A stretch of 64,000 nucleotides of DNA from Methylocella silvestris BL2 (GTDB taxonomy: Bacteria > Pseudomonadota > Alphaproteobacteria > Rhizobiales > Beijerinckiaceae). The translations under genes and the position numbers were made by a program. Positions 17,059 to 24,138 of this stretch are shown here, piece after piece. The DNA lies in assembly GCF_000021745.1 (NCBI RefSeq), contig NC_011666.1, positions 4,057,001 to 4,121,000 of the forward strand, read 5' to 3'. A model generated the notes under the pieces. The model was not told the origin of the DNA, searched no databases, and was given only the letters and a program-made list of their open reading frames with translations. Position 1 is the first letter of the stretch. Every line of letters begins with the position of its first letter.

Positions 17059-18084
17059 ATGGCGCGCCGGATCCTGCTCCTCGCCTTTGCTGCAGCCCTG
17101 ATTGGATCGCTGGCCGGCTGCTCCAACTATGAGCGCGCGCGCCGGCCGGTCTGGCGCGAGCAGGCTGAAAACGCCTGTTTTGCGCGGCGTCCGTTCGAGC
17201 TCTCATCCTATATCCAGCCGGCGCGCGAAATCAGCGGCCCCGGCATTTGCGGGCTGACCCGCCCTCTAAAAGTCTACGCCCTCGACAATGGGACGGTCGG
17301 CTTTCAGACTGGCTATACTCTGGATTGTCCGATGGTCGCGAGCCTGAACGAATGGGTGCGCGAGGTCGTGCAGCCGACGGCGCAGGCCCGCTTCGGCCAG
17401 CGCATCATCGAAATCATCGGCATGGGCTCCTATTCCTGCCGCGGCATCAACGGGTCCGCCTATGGGCGCCTGTCGGAACATGCGTTCGGCAACGCCCTCG
17501 ACATCGGCGGCTTTCGCCTCGCCGATGGACGCGAGATCACCGTGGTGCGCGACTGGACGCGCGGCGACGAGCAGGCCCGCGCTTTTTTGCAGGAGGTCCA
17601 TATGGGCGCCTGCTCGCATTTCACGACGGTGCTGGGGCCGGGCTCCAACGTCTTTCACTACAATCATATTCACGTCGATCTTGCGATGCATGGCGCGACT
17701 TCGACCGGACCGCGCCGCATTTGCAAGCCGTTCCTCCAGCTCAATCCTGCCGTTGCGCCGCCGCCGGCTGCGCCCTCCGACGGACTGCCCGAGGCGCCCG
17801 ACATCGACGACGACCTCGACGTCGCCCATAATAATGTTCTGAAGCAGGACGCCGAAGCGCTCCAGGTCGGCCCGGGACCAGGGCCGACGGCGCGCATCCC
17901 GGACGCTTATTTCGCCGCGGCGATGCGTCCGCCCGCGGCGATCCCGACGCGGCCTGCCGTGGCCAGCGCTTATGCGCCAGTCGCGCCAATGGGCCGGCCT
18001 TCCTCCGCGCCGCCGAGAGGCGAGCTCCCCGAGGGCGATCCGTCGCAATGGGATCTGACCTCGACCGTCGCGCCGCGCCGCTAG
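17059..18084 (+). CDS. Extensin-like lipoprotein
   Basis: A 341-residue exported protein with an extensin-like C-terminal domain. The N-terminus ARRILLLAFAAALIGSLAGC is a lipoprotein signal with the lipobox LAGC. The domain holds GPGICGLTRPLKV, YSCRGINGSAYGRLSEHAFG and FHYNHIHVDLAMHG. The SEHAFGNALDI and HIHVDL histidines resemble the zinc-binding residues of D-Ala-D-Ala carboxypeptidase/VanY-like folds. Cell-wall processing is therefore plausible, but no activity is established for the family. The last about 90 residues are Pro/Ala-rich and probably disordered. Confidence 0.85.
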   Translation: MARRILLLAFAAALIGSLAGCSNYERARRPVWREQAENACFARRPFELSSYIQPAREISGPGICGLTRPLKVYALDNGTVGFQTGYTLDCPMVASLNEWVREVVQPTAQARFGQRIIEIIGMGSYSCRGINGSAYGRLSEHAFGNALDIGGFRLADGREITVVRDWTRGDEQARAFLQEVHMGACSHFTTVLGPGSNVFHYNHIHVDLAMHGATSTGPRRICKPFLQLNPAVAPPPAAPSDGLPEAPDIDDDLDVAHNNVLKQDAEALQVGPGPGPTARIPDAYFAAAMRPPAAIPTRPAVASAYAPVAPMGRPSSAPPRGELPEGDPSQWDLTSTVAPRR

Positions 18085-18094
18085 AGCATCCGCC

Positions 18095-18185
18095 CGAAAA
18101 GTTGTGGACTTTTCGCGTAGAGCAGATGTGTTGGAACAATGAGTTAGAGCAAAAGCCCGCTTCAATCTGATCGGCTTTTGCTCTA
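18095..18185. repeat. Two stem-loops forming a dispersed palindromic element
   Basis: First stem cgaaaagt / acttttcg (18095-18115, 5-base loop); second stem tagagcaaaagcc / ggcttttgctcta (18145-18185, 15-base loop). Both are perfect. The arrangement resembles alphaproteobacterial intergenic palindromic elements. It occupies the whole 105 bp between the converging extensin-like and LysR genes, and the second stem could stop transcription from both sides. Confidence 0.7.
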
Positions 18186-18189
18186 GCTA

Positions 18190-19056
18190 TCAGGCGGCCG
18201 TGCGGATGCGGCTCGCATTGTCGAGGATCGCGCGGCCGAGCGCTTCGGCCGCCGCATTGCCGCGCCCGCCGCCGACGACCACGAATTCGATATGTCCCAA
18301 GGCGGGCAAGGCGCGGGAAGCCGGCAGCGGCGTCAGGCCTTCCGGAATCAGCCGCTCCGAATGGGCGGCGACGCCGAGCCCCGCGAGAGCCGCCGCCCTG
18401 ATCCCGCTCAGACTGTCGGCGGTGCAGACGATGCGCCAGCTCCGCTTGGCCTTTTCCAGCGCCGCGAGCGCATGGGCGCGGGTTATGCTCGGCGGACGCA
18501 GTGCGATCAGCGGCAGCGGCGCATCCATATTCATCTCGAAACCCGGGCGGCCGATCCAGACCAGTTCTTCCTTCCAGCCGAAGCGGCCGCGCTCGTCGCC
18601 GCGCCGCCGCTTCACGAAAATGAGGTCGAGTTCGCCGGCGTCATAGCGCTCATAGAGATTGCCGCTGAGGCCGACCGTCAATTCGAGATCGACGGCGCTA
18701 TGCTGTTCGGTAAATTCCGCGAGCACCTTTGGCAAAGCGGTGGCGACGAAATCCTCCGACGTGCCAAACCTGACATGTCCGCGCAGATCCGAGCCCGCGA
18801 GCAGGCTGGCGATGCGCGCGTTGGCTTCGAGCGCCTGCCGCGCGAAAGGCAGCACGGCGTCCCCATCCGGGGTCAGGCTCACGGAATGGGTGTCGCGCGC
18901 CAGCAGACGCCGCGCCGTTTTCAATTCGAGCCTGTTGATATGCTGGCTCACGGTTGACTGGCTGAGGCCGAGTTGCCGGGCGGCGAGGGTGAAGCTTTTT
19001 GCCTCGGCGACCGCGACCAGGCTGCGCAGGAGGATGGGATCGATCGGATCGGCCAT
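18190..19056 (-). CDS. LysR-family transcriptional regulator
   Basis: A 288-residue LysR protein. The winged helix-turn-helix is at residues 8-66 (LLRSLVAVAEAKSFTLAARQ, then LGLSQSTVSQHINRLE). The remainder is the periplasmic-binding-protein-like effector domain, beginning GHVRFGTSEDFVATALPKVL. It is divergent from an SBF-type transporter with a 102-bp gap containing an AT-rich stretch. By LysR custom it probably controls that transporter and itself, with an unknown co-inducer. Confidence 0.92.
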   Translation of the reverse strand: MADPIDPILLRSLVAVAEAKSFTLAARQLGLSQSTVSQHINRLELKTARRLLARDTHSVSLTPDGDAVLPFARQALEANARIASLLAGSDLRGHVRFGTSEDFVATALPKVLAEFTEQHSAVDLELTVGLSGNLYERYDAGELDLIFVKRRRGDERGRFGWKEELVWIGRPGFEMNMDAPLPLIALRPPSITRAHALAALEKAKRSWRIVCTADSLSGIRAAALAGLGVAAHSERLIPEGLTPLPASRALPALGHIEFVVVGGGRGNAAAEALGRAILDNASRIRTAA

Positions 19057-19158
19057 GGACTCTTCATCACGGTTCGAAATGACTATTATCTAATTTATCA
19101 CGTTTGTTCATAACGGCGCACATGTTAGAAAAACATTCTCCTTAATTTCGGTGACGCC

Positions 19159-20190
19159 ATGTTCGACCGGCAGCTCTTGTCCCGCTTGGGGATCGATCCC
19201 TATCTTTTCGCGCTCATCGCCACGGTGACGCTCGCGCTGATTTTTCCCGCGCGCGGCGCCGCGGCGGAAGTGGCGGGCTACGCGGCCTATGGCGCGGTCT
19301 CGCTCTTGTTCTTCCTTTATGGCGCGCGCCTCGCGCCGCGTGCCGTCATCGAGGGATTTTCCCATTGGCGGCTGCAATCGACAGTGCTGTTCCTGACATT
19401 TGTTCTGTTTCCGGCGATCGGTATCGCCCTCACGGCGGCTCTGCGCCCCTTCCTGTCGCCGCCGCTTGCGGTCGGCCTGCTTTACCTTTGCCTGATGCCC
19501 TCGACGATCCAGTCCTCGATCGCCTTCACCTCAATTGCCCGCGGCAATGTCGCGGCGGCGCTTTGCAGCGCTTCGGCCTCCAACGTGCTCGGCGTTTTCA
19601 TCAGCCCGATGCTTGTCGCTTTGCTTTTGTCGACGCAGAGCCACGGCTTCAACGTCGCGGCCGTGGAGGATGTGGCCTTGCAGCTTCTTCTGCCTTTCGC
19701 CCTCGGGCAGCTCGCCCGGCCGCTGATCGGCCGCTGGCTCCTGGCGCATAAGGTGATGACGTCGATCGTCGATCGCGGCTCGATCCTGCTGATCGTCTAT
19801 GTCGCCTTCGCCGAGGGGACCGCCGCCGGCGTCTGGGCGCAGCTCAGCTGGCAGGGACTGGCGCTGATTCTTGCGCTCGACTGCCTCATTCTGGCGCTTG
19901 TCCTCGTCGCGTCGACGCTCCTCAGCCGCCGGCTTGGTTTTTCGAAAGAGGATGAGATCGCCATCGTCTTCTGCGGCTCGAAAAAAAGCATGGCGGGCGG
20001 CGTGCCGATGGCGAGCATCCTGTTTCCGGGGCAGCCGCTCGGCCTCATCGTGCTGCCGCTGATGCTATTTCATCAGGTGCAGCTGTTCGCCTGCGCCATT
20101 CTGGCCCAGCGCTATGCCCGCCGTCCCGCGGCGCCCGTGCGCGCCGACGCGCAGATTACGCCGCCAGAGCAGCGTCTGGCCGCCGAATAG
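19159..20190 (+). CDS. SBF-like (bile acid:sodium symporter family) transporter
   Basis: A 343-residue inner-membrane protein with about nine or ten helices. It shows LLFFLYGARLAPRAVIEGF near the second helix, LYLCLMPSTIQSSIAFTSI in the core, and CGSKKSMAGGVPMA late, all typical of the SBF-like CPA family (YfeH/PF13593-type). Family members are Na-coupled organic-anion carriers; the substrate here cannot be read from sequence. It is paired with the divergent LysR regulator. Confidence 0.88.
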   Translation: MFDRQLLSRLGIDPYLFALIATVTLALIFPARGAAAEVAGYAAYGAVSLLFFLYGARLAPRAVIEGFSHWRLQSTVLFLTFVLFPAIGIALTAALRPFLSPPLAVGLLYLCLMPSTIQSSIAFTSIARGNVAAALCSASASNVLGVFISPMLVALLLSTQSHGFNVAAVEDVALQLLLPFALGQLARPLIGRWLLAHKVMTSIVDRGSILLIVYVAFAEGTAAGVWAQLSWQGLALILALDCLILALVLVASTLLSRRLGFSKEDEIAIVFCGSKKSMAGGVPMASILFPGQPLGLIVLPLMLFHQVQLFACAILAQRYARRPAAPVRADAQITPPEQRLAAE

Positions 20191-20201
20191 AAATCCTGGC
20201 T

Positions 20202-20489
20202 CTACTTCGGCTGCGGTCGGCCGAAGGCAGCGCGAAGCCTTGTCTTCGCGGCTTCGAGGATCTTTCGCCGGCGTTGCGACAGATTGCGGCCGGCGCGGTT
20301 GACATAGAAAGTCAGCATCGACATCGCCGAGCGAAATGGCTCCGCTTTGCGCCTGTGGCTCTGTTCGACGGATCGCTTGAGCGATTGCGCGATGGCCTCG
20401 GGGCTGTCCGAGGCGAAGATATCCTTTTCAAGATCGAGCGCGTCGCTGTTTTGCGTCACGTCGTTCGACCATTTGCGTTGACGGGTCAT
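20202..20489 (-). CDS. DUF3175 protein
   Basis: A 95-residue basic protein of unknown function. Its core KWSNDVTQNSDALDLEK, then SPEAIAQSLKRSVEQS and SAMSMLTFYVNRAGRNL is the DUF3175 signature. The frame is open far upstream, but the ATG at 20489 coincides with the family start. It lies head to head with a DUF3072 protein and a DNA ligase, two partners I associate with alphaproteobacterial stress and DNA-repair gene neighbourhoods. Confidence 0.8.
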   Translation of the reverse strand: MTRQRKWSNDVTQNSDALDLEKDIFASDSPEAIAQSLKRSVEQSHRRKAEPFRSAMSMLTFYVNRAGRNLSQRRRKILEAAKTRLRAAFGRPQPK

Positions 20490-20581
20490 GCGCTTCTCCC
20501 TTGCCGGCGCGGCTTCGACTGGCGCTGGAACGCTTCTCGGGCCTCGGCGTTCGACCGGAACAATTGGCGAACGGAGGACGG

Positions 20582-20827
20582 ATGACAAAACAACTGCACA
20601 CCGACAATCCAAAGCTTGATCCCGACCCGCCGACAAATCTTGAAAAAGACCCCGACGAATGGGTTTCAGGCGATGATCCAATGACCGGCGCGCAATCTTC
20701 CTATTTGAAAACCCTGTCGGAACAGGCGCATGCGCCCGAGCAATTCGAGCCGGACCTTTCAAAGGCGGAGGCGAGCAGGCGGATCGACGCGCTGAAGCAT
20801 CAACTGGAGCGGGAGCGCGGCGCGTGA
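20582..20827 (+). CDS. DUF3072 protein
   Basis: An 81-residue acidic protein. The block DDPMTGAQSSYLKTLSEQA followed by LSKAEASRRIDALK is the DUF3072 motif. The function is not known; the C-terminal SAP-like helix pair suggests nucleic-acid or protein binding. The stop codon is 8 bp ahead of the ligase gene, so both are probably on one mRNA. Confidence 0.78.
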   Translation: MTKQLHTDNPKLDPDPPTNLEKDPDEWVSGDDPMTGAQSSYLKTLSEQAHAPEQFEPDLSKAEASRRIDALKHQLERERGA

Positions 20828-20834
20828 AAACCGC

Positions 20835-21860
20835 ATGACGCAAACATCGCCAGATGACCGGCCGGTGTTTGGCATTCCCGTCGAGACGGCCCCGATGGAG
20901 GCTCGCCTCGCCGACCTGCTGCCGGAAGATTCGGCTTGGCAATATGAGCCGAAATGGGACGGGTTTCGCTGTCTCGCCTTCCGGGCGGGCGAAGACCTCG
21001 AACTCAGGGCGAAATCGGGAAAGCCGCTGCAACGATATTTCCCGGAGGTCGCCGCCTATCTGCGTCAGATTCCCGCCGGGCGCTTCGTCGTCGATGGCGA
21101 ACTCATCATCGAAATAGACGGCGAATTTTCCTTCGCGGCCCTGCAGGCTCGGCTGCATCCGGCGGCCTCCCGTATTCGAAGGCTCTCCGGCGAAACGCCG
21201 GCCCGCTTCATTCTATTCGACATGCTGGTTGACGCCGAGGGCGCCGTTCTGATCGGCGAGCCTCTACTGACGCGGCGGCGGGCGCTCGAAGCTTTTATGG
21301 CGCGGGCCGGCGCGCCATCGCGTCAGCTGGAGCTTTCGCCCGTCACGCTCGACCCCAAGAAGGCGCATCGATGGCTCGAGGACTCGCGGCGCGGCGCGAT
21401 CGACGGCGTGATGGCGAAGCGCCGCGACGGGTTCTATGAGCCCGGCGCGCGCGCCATGATCAAGGTCAAGCGCAAGCGCACGGCCGATTGCGTCGTCGGC
21501 GGATTTCGCTACGCGGCCAATTCGCGCAAGGTCGGCTCCTTGCTTCTCGGCCTCTACGACGATGCCGGGAAGCTCGATCATGTCGGCTTCACCTCCGCGA
21601 TCAGCGAGGCGGAGCGGCAAGCTTTAACAGAGAAGCTCGAAGCGTTGCGCGGGCCGCCCGGCTTCACCGGCCGCGCGCCCGGCGGCCCCAGCCGTTGGAG
21701 CACGGAGCGGAGCTCCAAATGGGAGCCGCTGCGGCCGGAACTGGTGGTCGAAGTATGTTTCGATCAAGTCACCGATGGGCGCTTTCGCCATGGGACAAGG
21801 CTCATGCGCTGGCGGCCCGATAAATCGCCGCGCCAATGCAAGATGGCGCAATTGAACTGA
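20835..21860 (+). CDS. ATP-dependent DNA ligase (LigC/LigD ligase-domain type)
   Basis: Seals nicks in DNA using ATP. Nucleotidyl-transfer motif I is YEPKWDGFR, so the adenylated residue is Lys40. Motif III is RFILFDMLV, motif IV DGVMAKRRDG and motif V AMIKVKRKRTADCVVGG. The C-terminal OB domain ends in FRHGTRLMRWRPDKSPRQC. At 341 residues it is ligase only, without the polymerase and nuclease domains of full LigD. No ku gene is within the window. It probably serves in backup repair. Confidence 0.92.
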   Translation: MTQTSPDDRPVFGIPVETAPMEARLADLLPEDSAWQYEPKWDGFRCLAFRAGEDLELRAKSGKPLQRYFPEVAAYLRQIPAGRFVVDGELIIEIDGEFSFAALQARLHPAASRIRRLSGETPARFILFDMLVDAEGAVLIGEPLLTRRRALEAFMARAGAPSRQLELSPVTLDPKKAHRWLEDSRRGAIDGVMAKRRDGFYEPGARAMIKVKRKRTADCVVGGFRYAANSRKVGSLLLGLYDDAGKLDHVGFTSAISEAERQALTEKLEALRGPPGFTGRAPGGPSRWSTERSSKWEPLRPELVVEVCFDQVTDGRFRHGTRLMRWRPDKSPRQCKMAQLN

Positions 21861-21866
21861 AACGGC

Positions 21867-22592
21867 TTATGCCCGATCGGCGCCGGTGAGCCGCGCGGAC
21901 GCGTCCTCGACGGTCCGCGTCGCGAGGCGCCGCTCGGCGATGCGCCGCCACCCCTCGGGGAGCCGGGCGAGCGCGGCCATCGCGGCGAGTTCGTTGGGAT
22001 TCTGGGCGTCAACATAGAGCGCGCGCCACAGACGGCTGATCGGCCAGTCGGGCGAGCGGCGATCGATGAGGCGCAATTCGTCTCCGGGCGCGACAAATCC
22101 CTCCTCCAGCACGCGGTAATACCAGCCGGTGCGCCCGCTCTTTTGCACCCGCATCGCCATGTCGGGGACGCTGAAGCGGACATTGAGCTTCCAGCAGGGC
22201 TGGCGCCCCTGCGCGACCTCGATCACGGCCGAACCGACCCGGAAGACGTCGCCAAGCGCGACGCTGTCTTCATCGAGACCGCGCGCGGAAAAATTCTCGC
22301 CGAAGGCGCCCGGCTGGTCGAGACGCGGCAGGCCGCCGATCTCCGCGCGCCACGCCGCATAATGCTCGAAGGGATAGTGATGCGCCGCCTTGTCGCGGCC
22401 GCCGTGATTCTTGCGGTCGCCCTGAAAGTCGCCCTCGAATCCCTCCCGGCCGAGCCTTAAGCGACGCGTGACGGGATGCTTGTCGATGCCGCTCGGAGCG
22501 CGCTTGTCGCCAAGCGGCCCGATGGCGCCGATCAGCAGATGATCGATTCGCGCGCTGGATTTTGGCGGCGGCTGCGGTTCGGCGACATTCAT
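21867..22592 (-). CDS. MOSC domain protein (YiiM-like)
   Basis: A 241-residue MOSC protein, a fold that handles the molybdenum cofactor sulfur. The MOSC core has GREGFEGDFQGDRKNHGG, then FGENFSARGLDEDSVALGD and the cysteine block EVAQGRQPCWKLNVRF, where the Cys is the likely reactive residue. A C-terminal helical 3-alpha domain follows. It starts 16 bp after the tetR stop, so it is the probable target of that repressor. YiiM-type proteins reduce N-hydroxylated compounds with electrons from a partner; none is obvious here. Confidence 0.88.
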   Translation of the reverse strand: MNVAEPQPPPKSSARIDHLLIGAIGPLGDKRAPSGIDKHPVTRRLRLGREGFEGDFQGDRKNHGGRDKAAHHYPFEHYAAWRAEIGGLPRLDQPGAFGENFSARGLDEDSVALGDVFRVGSAVIEVAQGRQPCWKLNVRFSVPDMAMRVQKSGRTGWYYRVLEEGFVAPGDELRLIDRRSPDWPISRLWRALYVDAQNPNELAAMAALARLPEGWRRIAERRLATRTVEDASARLTGADRA

Positions 22593-22608
22593 CGGCGCGA
22601 ACCTCGTT

Positions 22609-23199
22609 TCAGGCGTCGATCAGCGGTCGAACCAGAATGAGGTCGAAGGCGCAGGTTAAAAAATCATCGAGCGGCGCGCGGCTCTTTGTCAGCCGGGATC
22701 GCGTCACCGCGCCCTGCCAGGAGTTGACCAAGAAACGCGCCAGAACCTCCGGGTCTCGGTCTTGCGCGAGCTGGCCCTCGGCCTGCGCCTGGCGCAACAG
22801 CGAGCCGACGGCGCCGCTCCACCGCGCCAGCGTCTCGTTCAACGCCTCCCGCATGACGGGATAGTCATCGGCCATATCCGCCGCAAAATTGCCGATCATG
22901 CAGCCGCGCTCGAAATTCCAGCCTTTCAGTCTTGCGGCCAGAAATTCGAAATGCGCCCGCAGCCGCTTCAGCGGCGGCTTGTCGCCCTCGAACAGCATGC
23001 CCATCCGGCTGTCGTCTCGATAGCGCGCGAGCGCCTCCAGCGCCAGCAGCTCCTTCGTCTTGAAATGATTGTAGAATGATCCTTTGGGCGCGCCGGCGGC
23101 CTCGGTGATGTCCTGCACGCTGCAGCCATTAAAGCCCTGGGCGTGAAAACGCTCCAGCGCGGCGTCGACGATGTTTTCGCGTAGGCTGGCTCTGGCCAT
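22609..23199 (-). CDS. TetR-family repressor
   Basis: A 196-residue repressor. The HTH occupies residues 5-50 (FHAQGFNGCSVQDITEAAGA, then PKGSFYNHFKTKELL). The ligand domain has a conserved GCMIGNFAADMADD, seen in regulators that sense electrophiles or aldehydes through a Cys (NemR/AcuR relatives). A palindrome lies 34 bp upstream of its start and a second, perfect one about 80 bp beyond. The gene heads an operon with the MOSC gene, which suggests autoregulated detoxification. Confidence 0.92.
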   Translation of the reverse strand: MARASLRENIVDAALERFHAQGFNGCSVQDITEAAGAPKGSFYNHFKTKELLALEALARYRDDSRMGMLFEGDKPPLKRLRAHFEFLAARLKGWNFERGCMIGNFAADMADDYPVMREALNETLARWSGAVGSLLRQAQAEGQLAQDRDPEVLARFLVNSWQGAVTRSRLTKSRAPLDDFLTCAFDLILVRPLIDA

Positions 23200-23232
23200 C
23201 CTCTTCTCCCGATTTTATTTTCTATTGCTTTA

Positions 23233-23252
23233 TAATATGACCGGTCTGATTA
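23233..23252. promoter_or_regulatory. Probable TetR operator 1
   Basis: TAATATGACCGGTCTGATTA, an inverted repeat matching at 8 of 10 positions per arm, lies 34 bp upstream of the tetR start. It shares the half-site TAATATGAC with operator 2. The position fits self-repression. Confidence 0.65.
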
Positions 23253-23334
23253 ATTGCAAGGAAAGAATTGCCGAAAACGTCAATTTGGCGGAGAGCGAAG
23301 CGAAATTGAAGTCGCCGACAGGATTATATCGAAA

Positions 23335-23356
23335 TTAATATGACTAGTCATATTAA
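23335..23356. promoter_or_regulatory. Probable TetR operator 2 (perfect palindrome)
   Basis: An uninterrupted 22-bp perfect palindrome with arm TTAATATGACT. It repeats the half-site of operator 1 with centre 103 bp away, about ten helical turns, so cooperative binding or looping by one repressor is possible. Confidence 0.68.
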
Positions 23357-23437
23357 CATTTAAATCTTGGAAATTGCTCGCGCCTCGTATCGTTCGTGCA
23401 ATCCGACGCTGTTCGCCGAACTCCTCGGGGCCGCCGC

Positions 23438-23968
23438 CTATCGCATCTTGGATTTCAGCTTGATCGTCTCGCCGTCCACGACAAACCGGCCATATCCATG
23501 ATGATGGATCGTCTTGGGCTGCTTCTGCGCCGGATCGCTCCAGGCCTTCAGCACTTCAAGAATGAAGAGATTGTATGAGCGTACGAGCCGCGTATCGACC
23601 ACCTTGCATTCGAGATTGGCGAAACAGTCGGCGATCAGAGGGGCAGCGACGCGCCCGGCCGGCGTCGGCGTCAGTCCGAACGTCTCGAATTTGTTCACGT
23701 CGCAGCCCGAGCAGTTTCCAACTTCCGCGACCTTGGACGCCAGCTCCAGCGCCGGAACGGCGATCACGCATTCTTTCGTCGCCTTCAACGCGGCAAAGCT
23801 GTGATTGGCGCTGCTGACGACGCAGGCGACGAGCGGCGGCTCGAATTCGACCATCATATGCCAGGACATCGTCATGACGTTGGCGCGGCCCTTGGCGGCG
23901 GTCGTCAGCAAGACGACAGGGCCCGGTTCGAGCAACTGGTAGACCTTCGACAGCGGCAGGTCTCTCAT
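23438..23968 (-). CDS. Flavin reductase-like (FMN-binding split-barrel) protein
   Basis: A 176-residue protein of the flavin reductase-like family. It has PGPVVLLTTAAKGRANVMT, then MSWHMMVEFEPPLVACVV and GNCSGCDVNKFE. These enzymes bind FMN and reduce free flavin with NAD(P)H or act directly on small substrates. The ATG at 23968 has GGAG 10 bp upstream; a TTG five codons earlier is the alternative. It reads toward the tetR gene, with both putative operators in the gap, so it may be read through rather than controlled by them. Confidence 0.88.
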   Translation of the reverse strand: MRDLPLSKVYQLLEPGPVVLLTTAAKGRANVMTMSWHMMVEFEPPLVACVVSSANHSFAALKATKECVIAVPALELASKVAEVGNCSGCDVNKFETFGLTPTPAGRVAAPLIADCFANLECKVVDTRLVRSYNLFILEVLKAWSDPAQKQPKTIHHHGYGRFVVDGETIKLKSKMR

Positions 23969-24138
23969 CGCGCGGGTCTCCAATCATCGGTCGCTTGGGG
24001 TTCAGCCGCGGGCGTCTATGCATTCCAAAGAACCAACGCGTCAGGTCGATTTCCAGGCGCGCATCCTGGTCCGTCGGTTGCGCTCCTAACGACAGGCGCG
24101 CGGGAACATGACATGCGGCGCAGTCTGTTGATTTTGTT

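Noticed and set aside
20202-21158. 318-codon minus-strand frame containing the DUF3175 protein
   Set aside because: Only the last 95 codons match a family; the upstream part is antisense to the DUF3072 and ligase genes.
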